A stretch of DNA of 64,000 nucleotides from a virus. The notes under the pieces are model-generated. The model did not search any database and was not told where the DNA came from. It worked only from the letters and a program-made list of their open reading frames with translations. Of the stretch, positions 42,083 through 49,846 are shown piece after piece. Position numbers and translations under genes: made by a program. The stretch is taken from the IMG/VR virus record IMGVR_UViG_3300021185_002167, positions 1 to 64,000 of that record. One strand, 5' to 3'. How positions within the stretch are numbered: the first letter of the stretch is position 1; each line of letters starts with the position of its first letter.

Positions 42083-42111
42083 TTTACATTTGACTCAAAC
42101 TATGGTATAAT
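42083..42111 (+). promoter_or_regulatory. Early-type promoter, leaderless configuration
   Basis: TTTACA / 17 bp / TATAAT with TGG. The predicted +1 is exactly the A of the ATG at 42118; no Shine-Dalgarno. Confidence 0.88.
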
Positions 42112-42117
42112 ATAACA

Positions 42118-43098
42118 ATGAAGAATATAATTAACTGTCCATTTATTCCGATAGCAAAGAGAGCTGCTTCGCATAGAGGAGCTCAAGGTGTTATGTATGG
42201 AGACCAGATTCGTGAAGCACACGGACATTGTGATGTCAATTACGGAGGTGTAATAGCTGACCACAACTCATACGACGCTCTTTGGGTATATCATGGGAAT
42301 GATTATTCAGGTGGATTAAATATGTTTGGAGGAGTATATGGCTTTCCTTACGTACAGAATACAGTCAATTTTTCTGAGTTCAAAGGTAAAGTCTATTCTA
42401 TTGGAATGGACTTTCCACCTTACCATGAAATGATAAAAACAAAGTTAGAATCAGCCAAAAGAGAAGTACAACCAGAATGGGCTAAAGTTAACTTACAAAA
42501 TTTAGAACGAATGTTTAATACTGCAGAAACAGTTAACTACATTCATCCAACTCGTAAAGTAGTAATAGGTGATAGTCATTCTATTTGCATGTATCGACCA
42601 GGTTGGACAGTAAACAGTGTTCCATTTAAAACATTGAATGGCGCTCTTAAAGAAGGATTCGATTCTTTTATTCCACATGAATACGATGAGCTTGAATGTT
42701 ACTTTGGTAATATAGATATAAGACATCATATTATAAGATTAAATGAAAAGGTAGAAGATCTAGCAGATAGATATATGGAAGAAGCAAGAAAATATAAAGC
42801 TACAATATATGAATTACTACCAATAGAAAACGAATCAAGAAAGATACCACAATCAGGTTATTATAAGAAAGAACCTTTTCATGGTTCATGGCAAGAAAGA
42901 ACAGATGCAAGAAATCAATTTAATGACTATATTGAAAAACAATATGGTATCAAAAGATGGACAAAACATCTATATAATCAAGAAGGAGAACTTGATTTTA
43001 AATATATGGAAAAACCGCAATCAATACATTTATCACGAGAGTTTTATCCATATTGGAATGGATTAGAGACCAATAATTTACAGGAGTTTTTTGGATGA
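42118..43098 (+). CDS. SGNH-like protein of the modification cluster
   Basis: 326 residues. VVIGDSHSICMYRPG (148-162) looks like SGNH block I (GDSHS), and CYFGNIDIRHHI (194-205) like block III (G-x-x-D-x-R-x-H); SIHLSREFYPYW near the end could hold the block V His. The first ~140 residues (DHNSYDALWVYHGNDYSGG, MFGGVYGFPY) are not recognised. It ends LQEFFG, again a possible clamp-binding tail. May be an esterase or acyltransferase-like enzyme; target unknown. Overlaps the next gene by 4 nt and is predicted leaderless. Confidence 0.5.
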   Translation: MKNIINCPFIPIAKRAASHRGAQGVMYGDQIREAHGHCDVNYGGVIADHNSYDALWVYHGNDYSGGLNMFGGVYGFPYVQNTVNFSEFKGKVYSIGMDFPPYHEMIKTKLESAKREVQPEWAKVNLQNLERMFNTAETVNYIHPTRKVVIGDSHSICMYRPGWTVNSVPFKTLNGALKEGFDSFIPHEYDELECYFGNIDIRHHIIRLNEKVEDLADRYMEEARKYKATIYELLPIENESRKIPQSGYYKKEPFHGSWQERTDARNQFNDYIEKQYGIKRWTKHLYNQEGELDFKYMEKPQSIHLSREFYPYWNGLETNNLQEFFG

Positions 43099-44282
43099 GT
43101 TACGCAAGTATAGTACCACTTATAGGTGGAGAAACAATAGCAATGGAGAATGTCTTTAAAGAGAAGCCAAAGTATTTTCTTACTTTTGACGGCTTTCAAG
43201 ATAATGAATCTCACTTAAACAATTATTACAAACATGAGGTCCCGTATTTGAATCTCTCAGAGGGAGCGAGTTACACAGAAAAAGTTGATGTGATTAATAC
43301 AGTGTGCCCATGTGCGGGGCTTAGTTCCCTTAGTCCCTCTGCTTCAAGCACTAATCCAATGAACGAATGGATGTATAAATCAGCTGAATATGTACTTGGT
43401 GAAGTACAACCGAAAGTCTTTTGGGGAGAGAATGCTCCAAGGCTTGCAAGTAAGATGGGAGAACCTGTAGTAAAGAGATTACGAAAGATAGCAGAGAAGA
43501 ATGGTTATACAATGAGTATCTTTAAAACAAAATCTATATTACATGGATTAAGTCAAGTAAGAGATCGTACATTTTACTTCTTTTGGAAAGGAGACCAAGT
43601 ACCACTCTTTGATTACATATATGAACCACCTACAACAATTGCTGATGATATAAGAGCAGTCAAAAGATGTGATAATGACCCAATGAGTCAGATACTTTGC
43701 AATGACGCTATCCCATCAGAGAATCCATACTATAAATACGTACTAGAAGTATTAGAAGGTGGAATCACACATAAAGAGTTTCAAGATAAAATTGAAAAAA
43801 CTACTAATCCTATGGATTATATAGAAGAAAGAACAACTTATAAAGAAGTTGCAAAATGGATGAGAGAACATGGATATGATAATGTCGCAAAGAAATGCGA
43901 TAGACAATACCATAAGCTCAAGTCAGGTGGTAACATAATGAGAAAAACTACTGAGATTCCTAAAGATAAAATAGGAGCCTTTGTAGGTCATATGCCAACA
44001 TGCTTAACACATCCAGACGAAGACCGATATTTAACAGTAAGAGAAGCTTTATCGCTTATGAAGTTACCATTTAACTTTATACTGTTAAATCCTAAAAGGT
44101 CGTTGAACCACATATGTCAAAATGTACCAGTGACTACAGCTGAGCATCCTGCTCGAATGGTTCAAAAATATTTAAACAATCAGCTTGAGATGGTAGACAC
44201 AAAGTTCTTAGTTCAGGATAATAAAAAAAGAACCTATAATTTTGAAAAAAACAGTTTACAACTCACTGATTTTATGGTATAA
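43095..44282 (+). CDS. Divergent C5-cytosine methyltransferase-like protein
   Basis: 395 residues. Motif I-like PLIGGETIAMENVF, motif IV CPCAG (71-75; Cys73 in the nucleophile position), motif VI WGENAP (110-115), motif VIII QVRDR (154-158), a target-recognition region with extra helical content (about 165-300), motif IX LTVREALSLMKLP and motif X NVPVTTAEHP. The catalytic Cys and Glu are kept, but PPCQ and ENV are altered. It could methylate cytosine or use the fold for another C5 modification. Grouped with gene 42 and the SGNH- and HhH-like genes. An early promoter lies inside its 3' end. Confidence 0.65.
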   Translation: MSYASIVPLIGGETIAMENVFKEKPKYFLTFDGFQDNESHLNNYYKHEVPYLNLSEGASYTEKVDVINTVCPCAGLSSLSPSASSTNPMNEWMYKSAEYVLGEVQPKVFWGENAPRLASKMGEPVVKRLRKIAEKNGYTMSIFKTKSILHGLSQVRDRTFYFFWKGDQVPLFDYIYEPPTTIADDIRAVKRCDNDPMSQILCNDAIPSENPYYKYVLEVLEGGITHKEFQDKIEKTTNPMDYIEERTTYKEVAKWMREHGYDNVAKKCDRQYHKLKSGGNIMRKTTEIPKDKIGAFVGHMPTCLTHPDEDRYLTVREALSLMKLPFNFILLNPKRSLNHICQNVPVTTAEHPARMVQKYLNNQLEMVDTKFLVQDNKKRTYNFEKNSLQLTDFMV

Positions 44283-44283
44283 T
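44255..44283 (+). promoter_or_regulatory. Early-type promoter for bS21-uvsX-41
   Basis: TTTACA / 17 bp / TATAAT with TGG, located in the 3' end of the methyltransferase gene; predicted start near 44290; AAAGGAG before the ATG at 44317. Confidence 0.88.
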
Positions 44284-44316
44284 AGTATATAAGAAAATAA
44301 AACAAAGGAGTGATAT

Positions 44317-44586
44317 ATGCCCAGTATTGATTTAAGGCCAAGGCCAAATCGAAATCCACGAGATAAAAGACCTGTCAAGGAAATGCCGTTTGACATTGGT
44401 TTAAGAAAATTTAAGAAAGCCTGTGAAAAGGCTGGCATCGTACAGGAAGTACGTAAAAGAGAGTTCTACGAAAAACCTACAGCTAAGAAGAAAAGACTCA
44501 AAGCTGAAGCTGTTTCTAGAAGTAGAAAACTACAAAGAATCAATGATTCATACAACAGGCCAAACAAAGCCAGGAGAAGAAAATAA
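44317..44586 (+). CDS. rpsU: Ribosomal protein bS21
   Basis: 89 residues; bS21 core from about 22 to 72: [18 protein letters not shown] then [28 protein letters not shown], highly similar to bacterial bS21 (E. coli 71 residues). A ~20-residue Pro/Arg-rich N-terminal extension and a basic C-terminal tail are added. bS21 sits on the 30S platform near the anti-Shine-Dalgarno and affects initiation; phage copies are known in marine viruses. It may replace host bS21 to favour phage mRNAs. TAATG overlap with uvsX. Confidence 0.93.
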   Translation: MPSIDLRPRPNRNPRDKRPVKEMPFDIGLRKFKKACEKAGIVQEVRKREFYEKPTAKKKRLKAEAVSRSRKLQRINDSYNRPNKARRRK

Positions 44587-45641
44587 TGTCTATAATGGAT
44601 AAATTAAAAAAGAATAGCAAAATCAAAGATAGCGCTATCCTAAAGGAGTCAGTATTATTCAGTAATAAGGACATCATACCAACCTCAGTACCAATGGTCA
44701 ATGTAGCTTTAAGTGGCGACATTGATGGTGGTCTTACATCAGGATTAACAGTACTTGCTGGTCCATCAAAGCATTTCAAAACATCATTTGCTTTATTGAT
44801 GGGTGCAGCATATCTTGAACAGTACGAAGATGCTGTTATGTTATTCTATGATTCAGAGTTTGGTTCACCTCAACAGTATTTCGAATCATTTGGTATCGAT
44901 ACTGATAGAGTATTACATACACCAATCACAGACGTCGAACAACTTAAGTTTGATTTAGTTGGTCAATTGGAGAATATCGAAAGAGACGATAAAGTCGTTA
45001 TTGTTATTGATTCAATTGGTAACCTAGCATCCAAGAAAGAATTGGAAGATGCTATCAACGAGAAATCAGTTGCTGATATGTCAAGAGCTAAAGCATTGAA
45101 GGGACTGTTCAGAATGGTCACTCCTTATCTTACTATGAAGAACATCCCTTTGCTTGCTGTGAATCATACTTATCAAGAGATGGGTTTATTTCCAAAGCAA
45201 GTTGTTGGTGGTGGAACAGGTATCTACTACTCAGCTGATAACATCTGGATTCTAGGTAGAAAGCAAGATAAAAAAGGAACTGAAATCAAAGGGTATCACT
45301 TTGTTATTAACGTTGAGAAATCAAGGTTTGTAAAAGAAAAGTCTAAGATACCTGTAAGTGTTACATGGGAAGGTGGTATCGAAACCTACTCAGGTCTACT
45401 TGAAGTCGCACTTGCTGGTGGCTATGTTACTAAACCAAATGTTGGTTGGTATGCAAAAGTCGATATGGAAACAGGCGAAATTGAAGAAACTAAAGTAAGA
45501 GAAAAAGATACATTACAGAAAAAATTCTGGACGCCAATCTTTGAAAATACTAACTTTAAAGAATTCGTAAAAACTTACTACTCAATAGGACACAAGCCAT
45601 TACTTGATATTGACTTAGACTTAGAGATAGATAATGTATAA
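44586..45641 (+). CDS. uvsX: UvsX RecA-like recombinase
   Basis: 351 residues (T4 UvsX is 391). Walker A GPSKHFKTS (59-67) is the UvsX variant of GPESSGKT; Walker B VVIVIDSIGNL; L2-type region NHTYQEMGLFPKQVVGGGTG. Catalyses strand exchange for recombination-dependent replication with UvsY. Acidic C-terminus. Shares the promoter with bS21. Confidence 0.94.
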   Translation: MSIMDKLKKNSKIKDSAILKESVLFSNKDIIPTSVPMVNVALSGDIDGGLTSGLTVLAGPSKHFKTSFALLMGAAYLEQYEDAVMLFYDSEFGSPQQYFESFGIDTDRVLHTPITDVEQLKFDLVGQLENIERDDKVVIVIDSIGNLASKKELEDAINEKSVADMSRAKALKGLFRMVTPYLTMKNIPLLAVNHTYQEMGLFPKQVVGGGTGIYYSADNIWILGRKQDKKGTEIKGYHFVINVEKSRFVKEKSKIPVSVTWEGGIETYSGLLEVALAGGYVTKPNVGWYAKVDMETGEIEETKVREKDTLQKKFWTPIFENTNFKEFVKTYYSIGHKPLLDIDLDLEIDNV

Positions 45642-45996
45642 TGTTTCTGAAAAAGACTACTCAATAGTAGAAAATAATGAAAGCGCCTTCCAAGGCGTTC
45701 TTCTTAAGACTGGAACTTGGAAAGATGTAATAGTTGTCTATGGACAAGTTGGTATCAGAGAAGACGAATCTCTTGATATGGCAACACTTAGCTTTAATTA
45801 CACAGTCCAAGATCCAGCAGAATTTAGTATAGAAGAACTTGATAAAGACGAAACATTTAAAAATTATCTTGGTTCTATACTACAATATATAATATCAGAT
45901 TCTTTACAATACGCTGAAGAATCGAAACAAAAAATCATAGGAAAAGAAAATGACGAATCAACTACCGACACACATACTCAATCATCTTCTCAATAA
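45634..45996 (+). CDS. Conserved hypothetical protein between uvsX and 41
   Basis: 120 residues, mostly beta in the first half (VSEKDYSIVENNESAFQGVLLKTGTWKDVIVVYGQVGIRED), then a helix and a Ser/Thr/Gln-rich tail. Overlaps uvsX by 8 nt and gene 41 by 47 nt. I recall similar proteins beside marine gene 41 but no function. Confidence 0.65.
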   Translation: MYNVSEKDYSIVENNESAFQGVLLKTGTWKDVIVVYGQVGIREDESLDMATLSFNYTVQDPAEFSIEELDKDETFKNYLGSILQYIISDSLQYAEESKQKIIGKENDESTTDTHTQSSSQ

Positions 45997-47335
45997 TGAA
46001 GATTTTTGTAGACGTGTAGTACCTTATCTCAAGAATGAGTATTTCGAAGGTACACATAAAACGGTATTCGATCTTATTGTTTCTTTTGTAAGCAAACATA
46101 ATAAACTACCAACCTCAAAAATACTTGAGCTTGAACTTAAAAAGATTAATGCTCCTGAAGATGTGCTCAATAATGCATCAAGGTTGGTAAATGAAATAGC
46201 TGAAAAGTCCGATATAGATACTGATTATCTTTTAGATGAATCAGAAAAATGGTGTAAAGAGAGAGCAGTTTATAATGCTATCATGGATTCAATACAAATC
46301 ATAGATGGCAAAGACAACGAACGAAGTGAAGGTGCTATACCTGAAATACTTTCTGAAGCTCTTGGTGTTTCATTTGATGAAGCAATTGGCCATGACTATA
46401 TTGACAACTCAGAGGAAAGGTTTGAATTCTATAATAGAAAAGAAGATAGAATACCATTTGACCTTGATTACTTTAATAAGATTACGAAGGGGGGCTTGCC
46501 CAATAAGACCTTAAACATTGCGCTTGCAGGTACGGGCGTGGGCAAGTCCCTATTCATGTGCCATTGCGCAGCAGGTGTTCTTAATCAAGGTAAGAACGTT
46601 TTGTATATAACAATGGAAATGGCAGAGGAACGTATTGCAGAACGTGTCGATGCTAACTTAATGAATTTGCCGATTGAATCACTTGGGTCATTACCTAAAA
46701 ATGTATTCGATGATAAGATTGGTAAGATAGCGAAAGCTGCTACGGGTAAACTTATAGTTAAAGAATATCCTACTGGCTCAGCTCACACTGGTCATTTCAG
46801 AGCTTTACTTAATGAGCTTCGTCTCAAAAAGAACTTTAGTCCTGATATGATCTATATTGACTATTTAAATATTTGTGCGTCAAGTCGTATGAAAGGCATG
46901 GGCGGAAGTATAAATAGTTATACCTATATAAAAGCAATCGCGGAAGAACTTCGCGGTCTTGCTGTGGAATTCAATGTACCGATAGTTTCGGCAACTCAGA
47001 CCACGAGGTCTGGATTCAGTAATACTGATGTTGGACTTGAAGATACATCTGAATCTTTTGGTTTACCTGCAACGGCAGATTTGATGTTTGCTCTTATTTC
47101 AACAGAGGAACTCGAAGAACTTGGCCAAATAATGGTAAAACAATTGAAAAATCGTTATAACGATCCAACCAAATATAAGAGATTTGTAGTTGGCGTAGAT
47201 CGTTCCCGCATGAAACTATATGATGTAGAGGAGTCGGCTCAATCAGATATTATGTCTGACATGGTACCAGATAAGCCGATAAACAAGTTTGGTGAACGCG
47301 AAAGTAATGACTCGTTTGCCGACTTTAAAATATAA
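45950..47335 (+). CDS. 41: gp41 replicative DNA helicase (DnaB-like)
   Basis: 461 residues (T4 gp41 is 475). Helical N-terminal domain; RecA-fold C-terminal domain with Walker A AGTGVGKS (about 193-200), TMEMAEERIAERVDANL, Walker B MIYIDYLNIC, and PIVSATQTTRSGF. Unwinds the fork for gp43 and works with a primase. Starts inside the previous gene. The acidic tail (SFADFKI) resembles other clamp- or partner-binding ends in this phage. Confidence 0.94.
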   Translation: MTNQLPTHILNHLLNNEDFCRRVVPYLKNEYFEGTHKTVFDLIVSFVSKHNKLPTSKILELELKKINAPEDVLNNASRLVNEIAEKSDIDTDYLLDESEKWCKERAVYNAIMDSIQIIDGKDNERSEGAIPEILSEALGVSFDEAIGHDYIDNSEERFEFYNRKEDRIPFDLDYFNKITKGGLPNKTLNIALAGTGVGKSLFMCHCAAGVLNQGKNVLYITMEMAEERIAERVDANLMNLPIESLGSLPKNVFDDKIGKIAKAATGKLIVKEYPTGSAHTGHFRALLNELRLKKNFSPDMIYIDYLNICASSRMKGMGGSINSYTYIKAIAEELRGLAVEFNVPIVSATQTTRSGFSNTDVGLEDTSESFGLPATADLMFALISTEELEELGQIMVKQLKNRYNDPTKYKRFVVGVDRSRMKLYDVEESAQSDIMSDMVPDKPINKFGERESNDSFADFKI

Positions 47336-47346
47336 AGGAGAAATAT

Positions 47347-47529
47347 ATGAATATGTTAAATACAGCAAAAGCATGGTTAATGGACCGATGGGCAGAACGC
47401 ACATCTTGGGACGGTGGACTTATAGTCGGCCTATCATTATCCTACCTATTACTAGGTGGACTTGTTGACTTAGTAGCTTGGGTAGCCCTTGCTTACGGTG
47501 TTTACACTTTTATTGCAAAAGAAGTATAA
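47347..47529 (+). CDS. Small membrane protein
   Basis: 60 residues: amphipathic N-terminus (MLNTAKAWLMDRWAERTSWDGG) then a long hydrophobic region (LIVGLSLSYLLLGGLVDLVAWVALAYGVYTFIA), one or two spans. AAAGGAG precedes the ATG and a terminator follows. Function unknown. Confidence 0.65.
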   Translation: MNMLNTAKAWLMDRWAERTSWDGGLIVGLSLSYLLLGGLVDLVAWVALAYGVYTFIAKEV

Positions 47530-47553
47530 TAACCTTTTATTATGACAATTCGT

Positions 47554-47579
47554 GGGGGAGTTTCGACTCCCCTTTTTTT
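47554..47579 (+). terminator. Intrinsic terminator of the bS21-uvsX-41 operon
   Basis: GGGGAGT-TTCG-ACTCCCC, a perfect stem with a UUCG tetraloop, followed by seven T. Confidence 0.93.
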
Positions 47580-47583
47580 CACA

Positions 47584-47620
47584 AACAACACTTTCTCACA
47601 ATTATTTTCATTAATTTCAC
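47584..47620 (+). repeat. 37-bp upstream repeat, copy 3
   Basis: Identical to copy 1 over 37 bp; ends 8 bp before the -35 of the next promoter. Confidence 0.92.
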
Positions 47621-47628
47621 TCGAACCG

Positions 47629-47657
47629 TTTACAACTGCTCCCAACTGTGGTATAAT
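47629..47657 (+). promoter_or_regulatory. Early-type promoter for the small-gene cluster
   Basis: TTTACA / 17 bp / TATAAT with TGG; predicted start near 47664; AAGGAG before the ATG at 47685. Confidence 0.9.
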
Positions 47658-47684
47658 ATAACTATATTCAGATAAGGAGCTAAT

Positions 47685-47879
47685 ATGACATACAAAGAAC
47701 AACCAATATCAATAACCGAAGAGGTTATTGCAATGAGCACCAGCGCAATTCTAAGAGAATTGGACGGTGGAATGAAACCAGGAATTTGCGAATCTTGGGA
47801 CGAAAGAGTCGGAATGACAGATAGAGATTGGGCTATCGAAAAATTAATAGCTAAAAGACTAAAGGAGGCAGGAGTATGA
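47685..47879 (+). CDS. Small hypothetical early protein
   Basis: 64 residues, acidic, soluble (ITEEVIAMSTSAILRELDGG, then WDERVGMTDRDWAIEKLIAKRL). First gene of a cluster of five small overlapping genes under a repeat-associated early promoter, the setting of host-takeover genes. No family recognised. Confidence 0.65.
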   Translation: MTYKEQPISITEEVIAMSTSAILRELDGGMKPGICESWDERVGMTDRDWAIEKLIAKRLKEAGV

Positions 47880-48082
47880 AATTATCAATGAGACATATCG
47901 CAACAGATATACCAGTAGATGTTGAACTAGATCTAGTAGAACAGAGCTGGGCTAAGGATAAAAATCCAACAACGCTTAATTTATCATGGGACAAACTTTG
48001 TGATTCAGTTGCACGAAGAACTGGCCATGACATACAAGGCAATTTTGAAATTGAAACTATAGATGGGAGGGTATTTCACTAA
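47876..48082 (+). CDS. Small hypothetical early protein
   Basis: 68 residues, overlapping the previous gene by 4 nt and touching the next start by one base. Begins MKLSMRHIATDIPVDVELD and has a beta-rich end (IQGNFEIETIDGRVFH). AGGAGT precedes the ATG. Not recognised. Confidence 0.62.
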   Translation: MKLSMRHIATDIPVDVELDLVEQSWAKDKNPTTLNLSWDKLCDSVARRTGHDIQGNFEIETIDGRVFH

Positions 48083-48378
48083 TGAAAAGATCAACAAGTT
48101 ACGTAATGACAGTACACACAGGAAGCGCAGGCGATATGCTTGAACTCCAAAGACTCAGAAAAACCATAAGCACCGTAAATTTACATGCTAAAGAAAATGA
48201 AAAGGTTGCTTATATGAATCCAAGAGGAGCTAAGTTTCCTAGATACTATGTTAAATGTCAAGCAAGAGGTCCAAGAGCTAAGTTTGCAAAAGCATTAGGA
48301 AGACATCCTAGAGCTTTCGACCAGTCACTACCTCTTAAATTTGCGGAGAAAATGGATGTCTATGTCTATCAAAGATAA
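48082..48378 (+). CDS. Small basic hypothetical early protein
   Basis: 98 residues, basic (KCQARGPRAKFAKALGRHPRAF). The N-terminus STSYVMTVHTGSAGDMLELQRLRKTIS is not recognised. GGGAGG lies just upstream. Charge suggests RNA or DNA contact, unproven. Confidence 0.62.
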   Translation: MKRSTSYVMTVHTGSAGDMLELQRLRKTISTVNLHAKENEKVAYMNPRGAKFPRYYVKCQARGPRAKFAKALGRHPRAFDQSLPLKFAEKMDVYVYQR

Positions 48379-48517
48379 AGCTTATAAAATAACAGCTAAG
48401 AAAAACCACAAAGTTGTCGCAGAATACCTCTATGAATTAGAGGAATCTGCTGCAGCATTTGCTAGTAAAATGAAAGAAAAAGGATATCAAGTTTGGGTTG
48501 AAAGAGTAAACATATGA
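48362..48517 (+). CDS. Small hypothetical early protein
   Basis: 51 residues starting MSIKDKAYKITAKKNHKVVAEYL and ending MKEKGYQVWVERVNI; compact mixed alpha/beta pattern. Overlaps the preceding gene by 17 nt and the next by 4 nt (ATGA), which supports translation. GCGGAG lies upstream. Confidence 0.55.
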   Translation: MSIKDKAYKITAKKNHKVVAEYLYELEESAAAFASKMKEKGYQVWVERVNI

Positions 48518-48687
48518 TTGAATATATTATACTTGCATTCATCATCGCGATATCAGGCTATCAAGCATTTCAACATGGAATCCGTGAAGGAGCTGAAAGA
48601 ACTTTAAGAAAACTTTCTGAAGAAGGAATCATCTTTGTTAAAGCTGGCGGAAATATACTACCCAATAAATTCTATACTAAAGATTAA
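48514..48687 (+). CDS. Small membrane-anchored protein
   Basis: 57 residues with an N-terminal hydrophobic span (MIEYIILAFIIAISGYQAF) and a short charged cytoplasmic or periplasmic part ending IFVKAGGNILPNKFYTKD. ATGA overlap with the preceding gene. Last gene of the early small-gene cluster. Function unknown. Confidence 0.55.
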   Translation: MIEYIILAFIIAISGYQAFQHGIREGAERTLRKLSEEGIIFVKAGGNILPNKFYTKD

Positions 48688-48692
48688 TCTTT

Positions 48693-48700
48693 TATAAATA
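48693..48700 (+). promoter_or_regulatory. Late promoter for the internal-head-protein operon
   Basis: TATAAATA in the gap before 48725; predicted start near 48706; ATAGGAAA before the ATG. It is the only clear intergenic late box between here and the spanin genes, so a long late operon is inferred. Confidence 0.75.
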
Positions 48701-48724
48701 GATTTAATACATAGGAAACTGTTT

Positions 48725-49846
48725 ATGAAATCTTTAAAAAATTATATTTACGAAGCTAATCTGCAAGGAAGCACGACTAAATTCTCAGGAGCTTTAGGCG
48801 CGTTTAAACAATATGTTGAACTTAATCCTAAAAATGTAGAATTTAAAGTAGATAAAACAACAGTTTTAAGTAGAATGGATGGTTCATCAACTGACATTAC
48901 TGTTAAAAAAGGTACAACCTTTAACATAATGGATAGAGAAACTAAGCTTATTAAAAAGGTTGGTAGATCTGATGCAGTTAGAATTCAACTTACTGATAGA
49001 AAATTCAAACAATATCACGGTCAAGATTTTCTTCTTCCATTAAATAAGATACTTAAACCAACAGGTAAACAAGTAGAAGCTTTAGAAGTCGATATATCTG
49101 ATAAGAAAAATCCAAGAGTATTTACACCATTTAAAACTGGTCATGGCCATGAAGGTCAATTCACAGAAGCATGGATTAAACATACAGGTGATAGATGGCA
49201 GTTTGAATATAAGGGTAAAGAATATAAAGTATTAGCGTTGAGAGCTCCACTTGGAACTTTTAAAGGTAATCCAAAAACAGATGTTACAGTATTATTAGAT
49301 AAAGCACCTCCTAAGATGCCATCAAAAAAACTAAAATATAGTTTAAAAGCAGCAAATGCTACATACTTTGAAAATTGGATGTTGCCTAAAAGATTTATGG
49401 AAATCTTTGGTAAGAAAAAAGGTTCTCAAATACTCAATGATGGATTAAAGGATTTAAATACAACTGGTAAAATTGGTGGTACAGCAACTAAAACAAATTC
49501 AATTGCTCCTTTTATTTCTAAAAAATGGAATATAGGAGATAGATTAAATCCATCTGAAATGATGGAAGTAATCTCAGGAGATATAAAATTTGATGAAGGT
49601 GAAGGAGCAGCAAATGCTTTCTTTGGTGGTGATATACCTACCGGAGCAAATGCTCTTGAAGTTATATTATCAAATACTAAATCATCAAGTGATATGTCTA
49701 AAATAATAAAAGCTGGAATATCTATGAGAGGCTCTACTAAAATTGGTAACTTCTCTTGTTATGTTCAAGCTGACGATGGCAAATGGTATATTAGCATAGG
49801 TTATGGTAATATGTTTGATGTCGATAAGGAATATAGACTAGTATGA
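48725..49846 (+). CDS. Probable internal head protein with capsid-targeting N-terminus
   Basis: 373 residues. The N-terminus MKSLKNYIYE|A has the same layout as T4 internal proteins (MKTYQEFIAE|A): ten residues ending in I-x-E before Ala, the gp21 cleavage consensus. The mature part is not recognised; it has a Lys-rich beta/alpha N-domain and a C-terminal NFSCYVQADDGKWYISIGYG. Directly overlaps the next head-targeted gene (ATGA). Packaging and injection into the host are inferred. Confidence 0.6.
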   Translation: MKSLKNYIYEANLQGSTTKFSGALGAFKQYVELNPKNVEFKVDKTTVLSRMDGSSTDITVKKGTTFNIMDRETKLIKKVGRSDAVRIQLTDRKFKQYHGQDFLLPLNKILKPTGKQVEALEVDISDKKNPRVFTPFKTGHGHEGQFTEAWIKHTGDRWQFEYKGKEYKVLALRAPLGTFKGNPKTDVTVLLDKAPPKMPSKKLKYSLKAANATYFENWMLPKRFMEIFGKKKGSQILNDGLKDLNTTGKIGGTATKTNSIAPFISKKWNIGDRLNPSEMMEVISGDIKFDEGEGAANAFFGGDIPTGANALEVILSNTKSSSDMSKIIKAGISMRGSTKIGNFSCYVQADDGKWYISIGYGNMFDVDKEYRLV

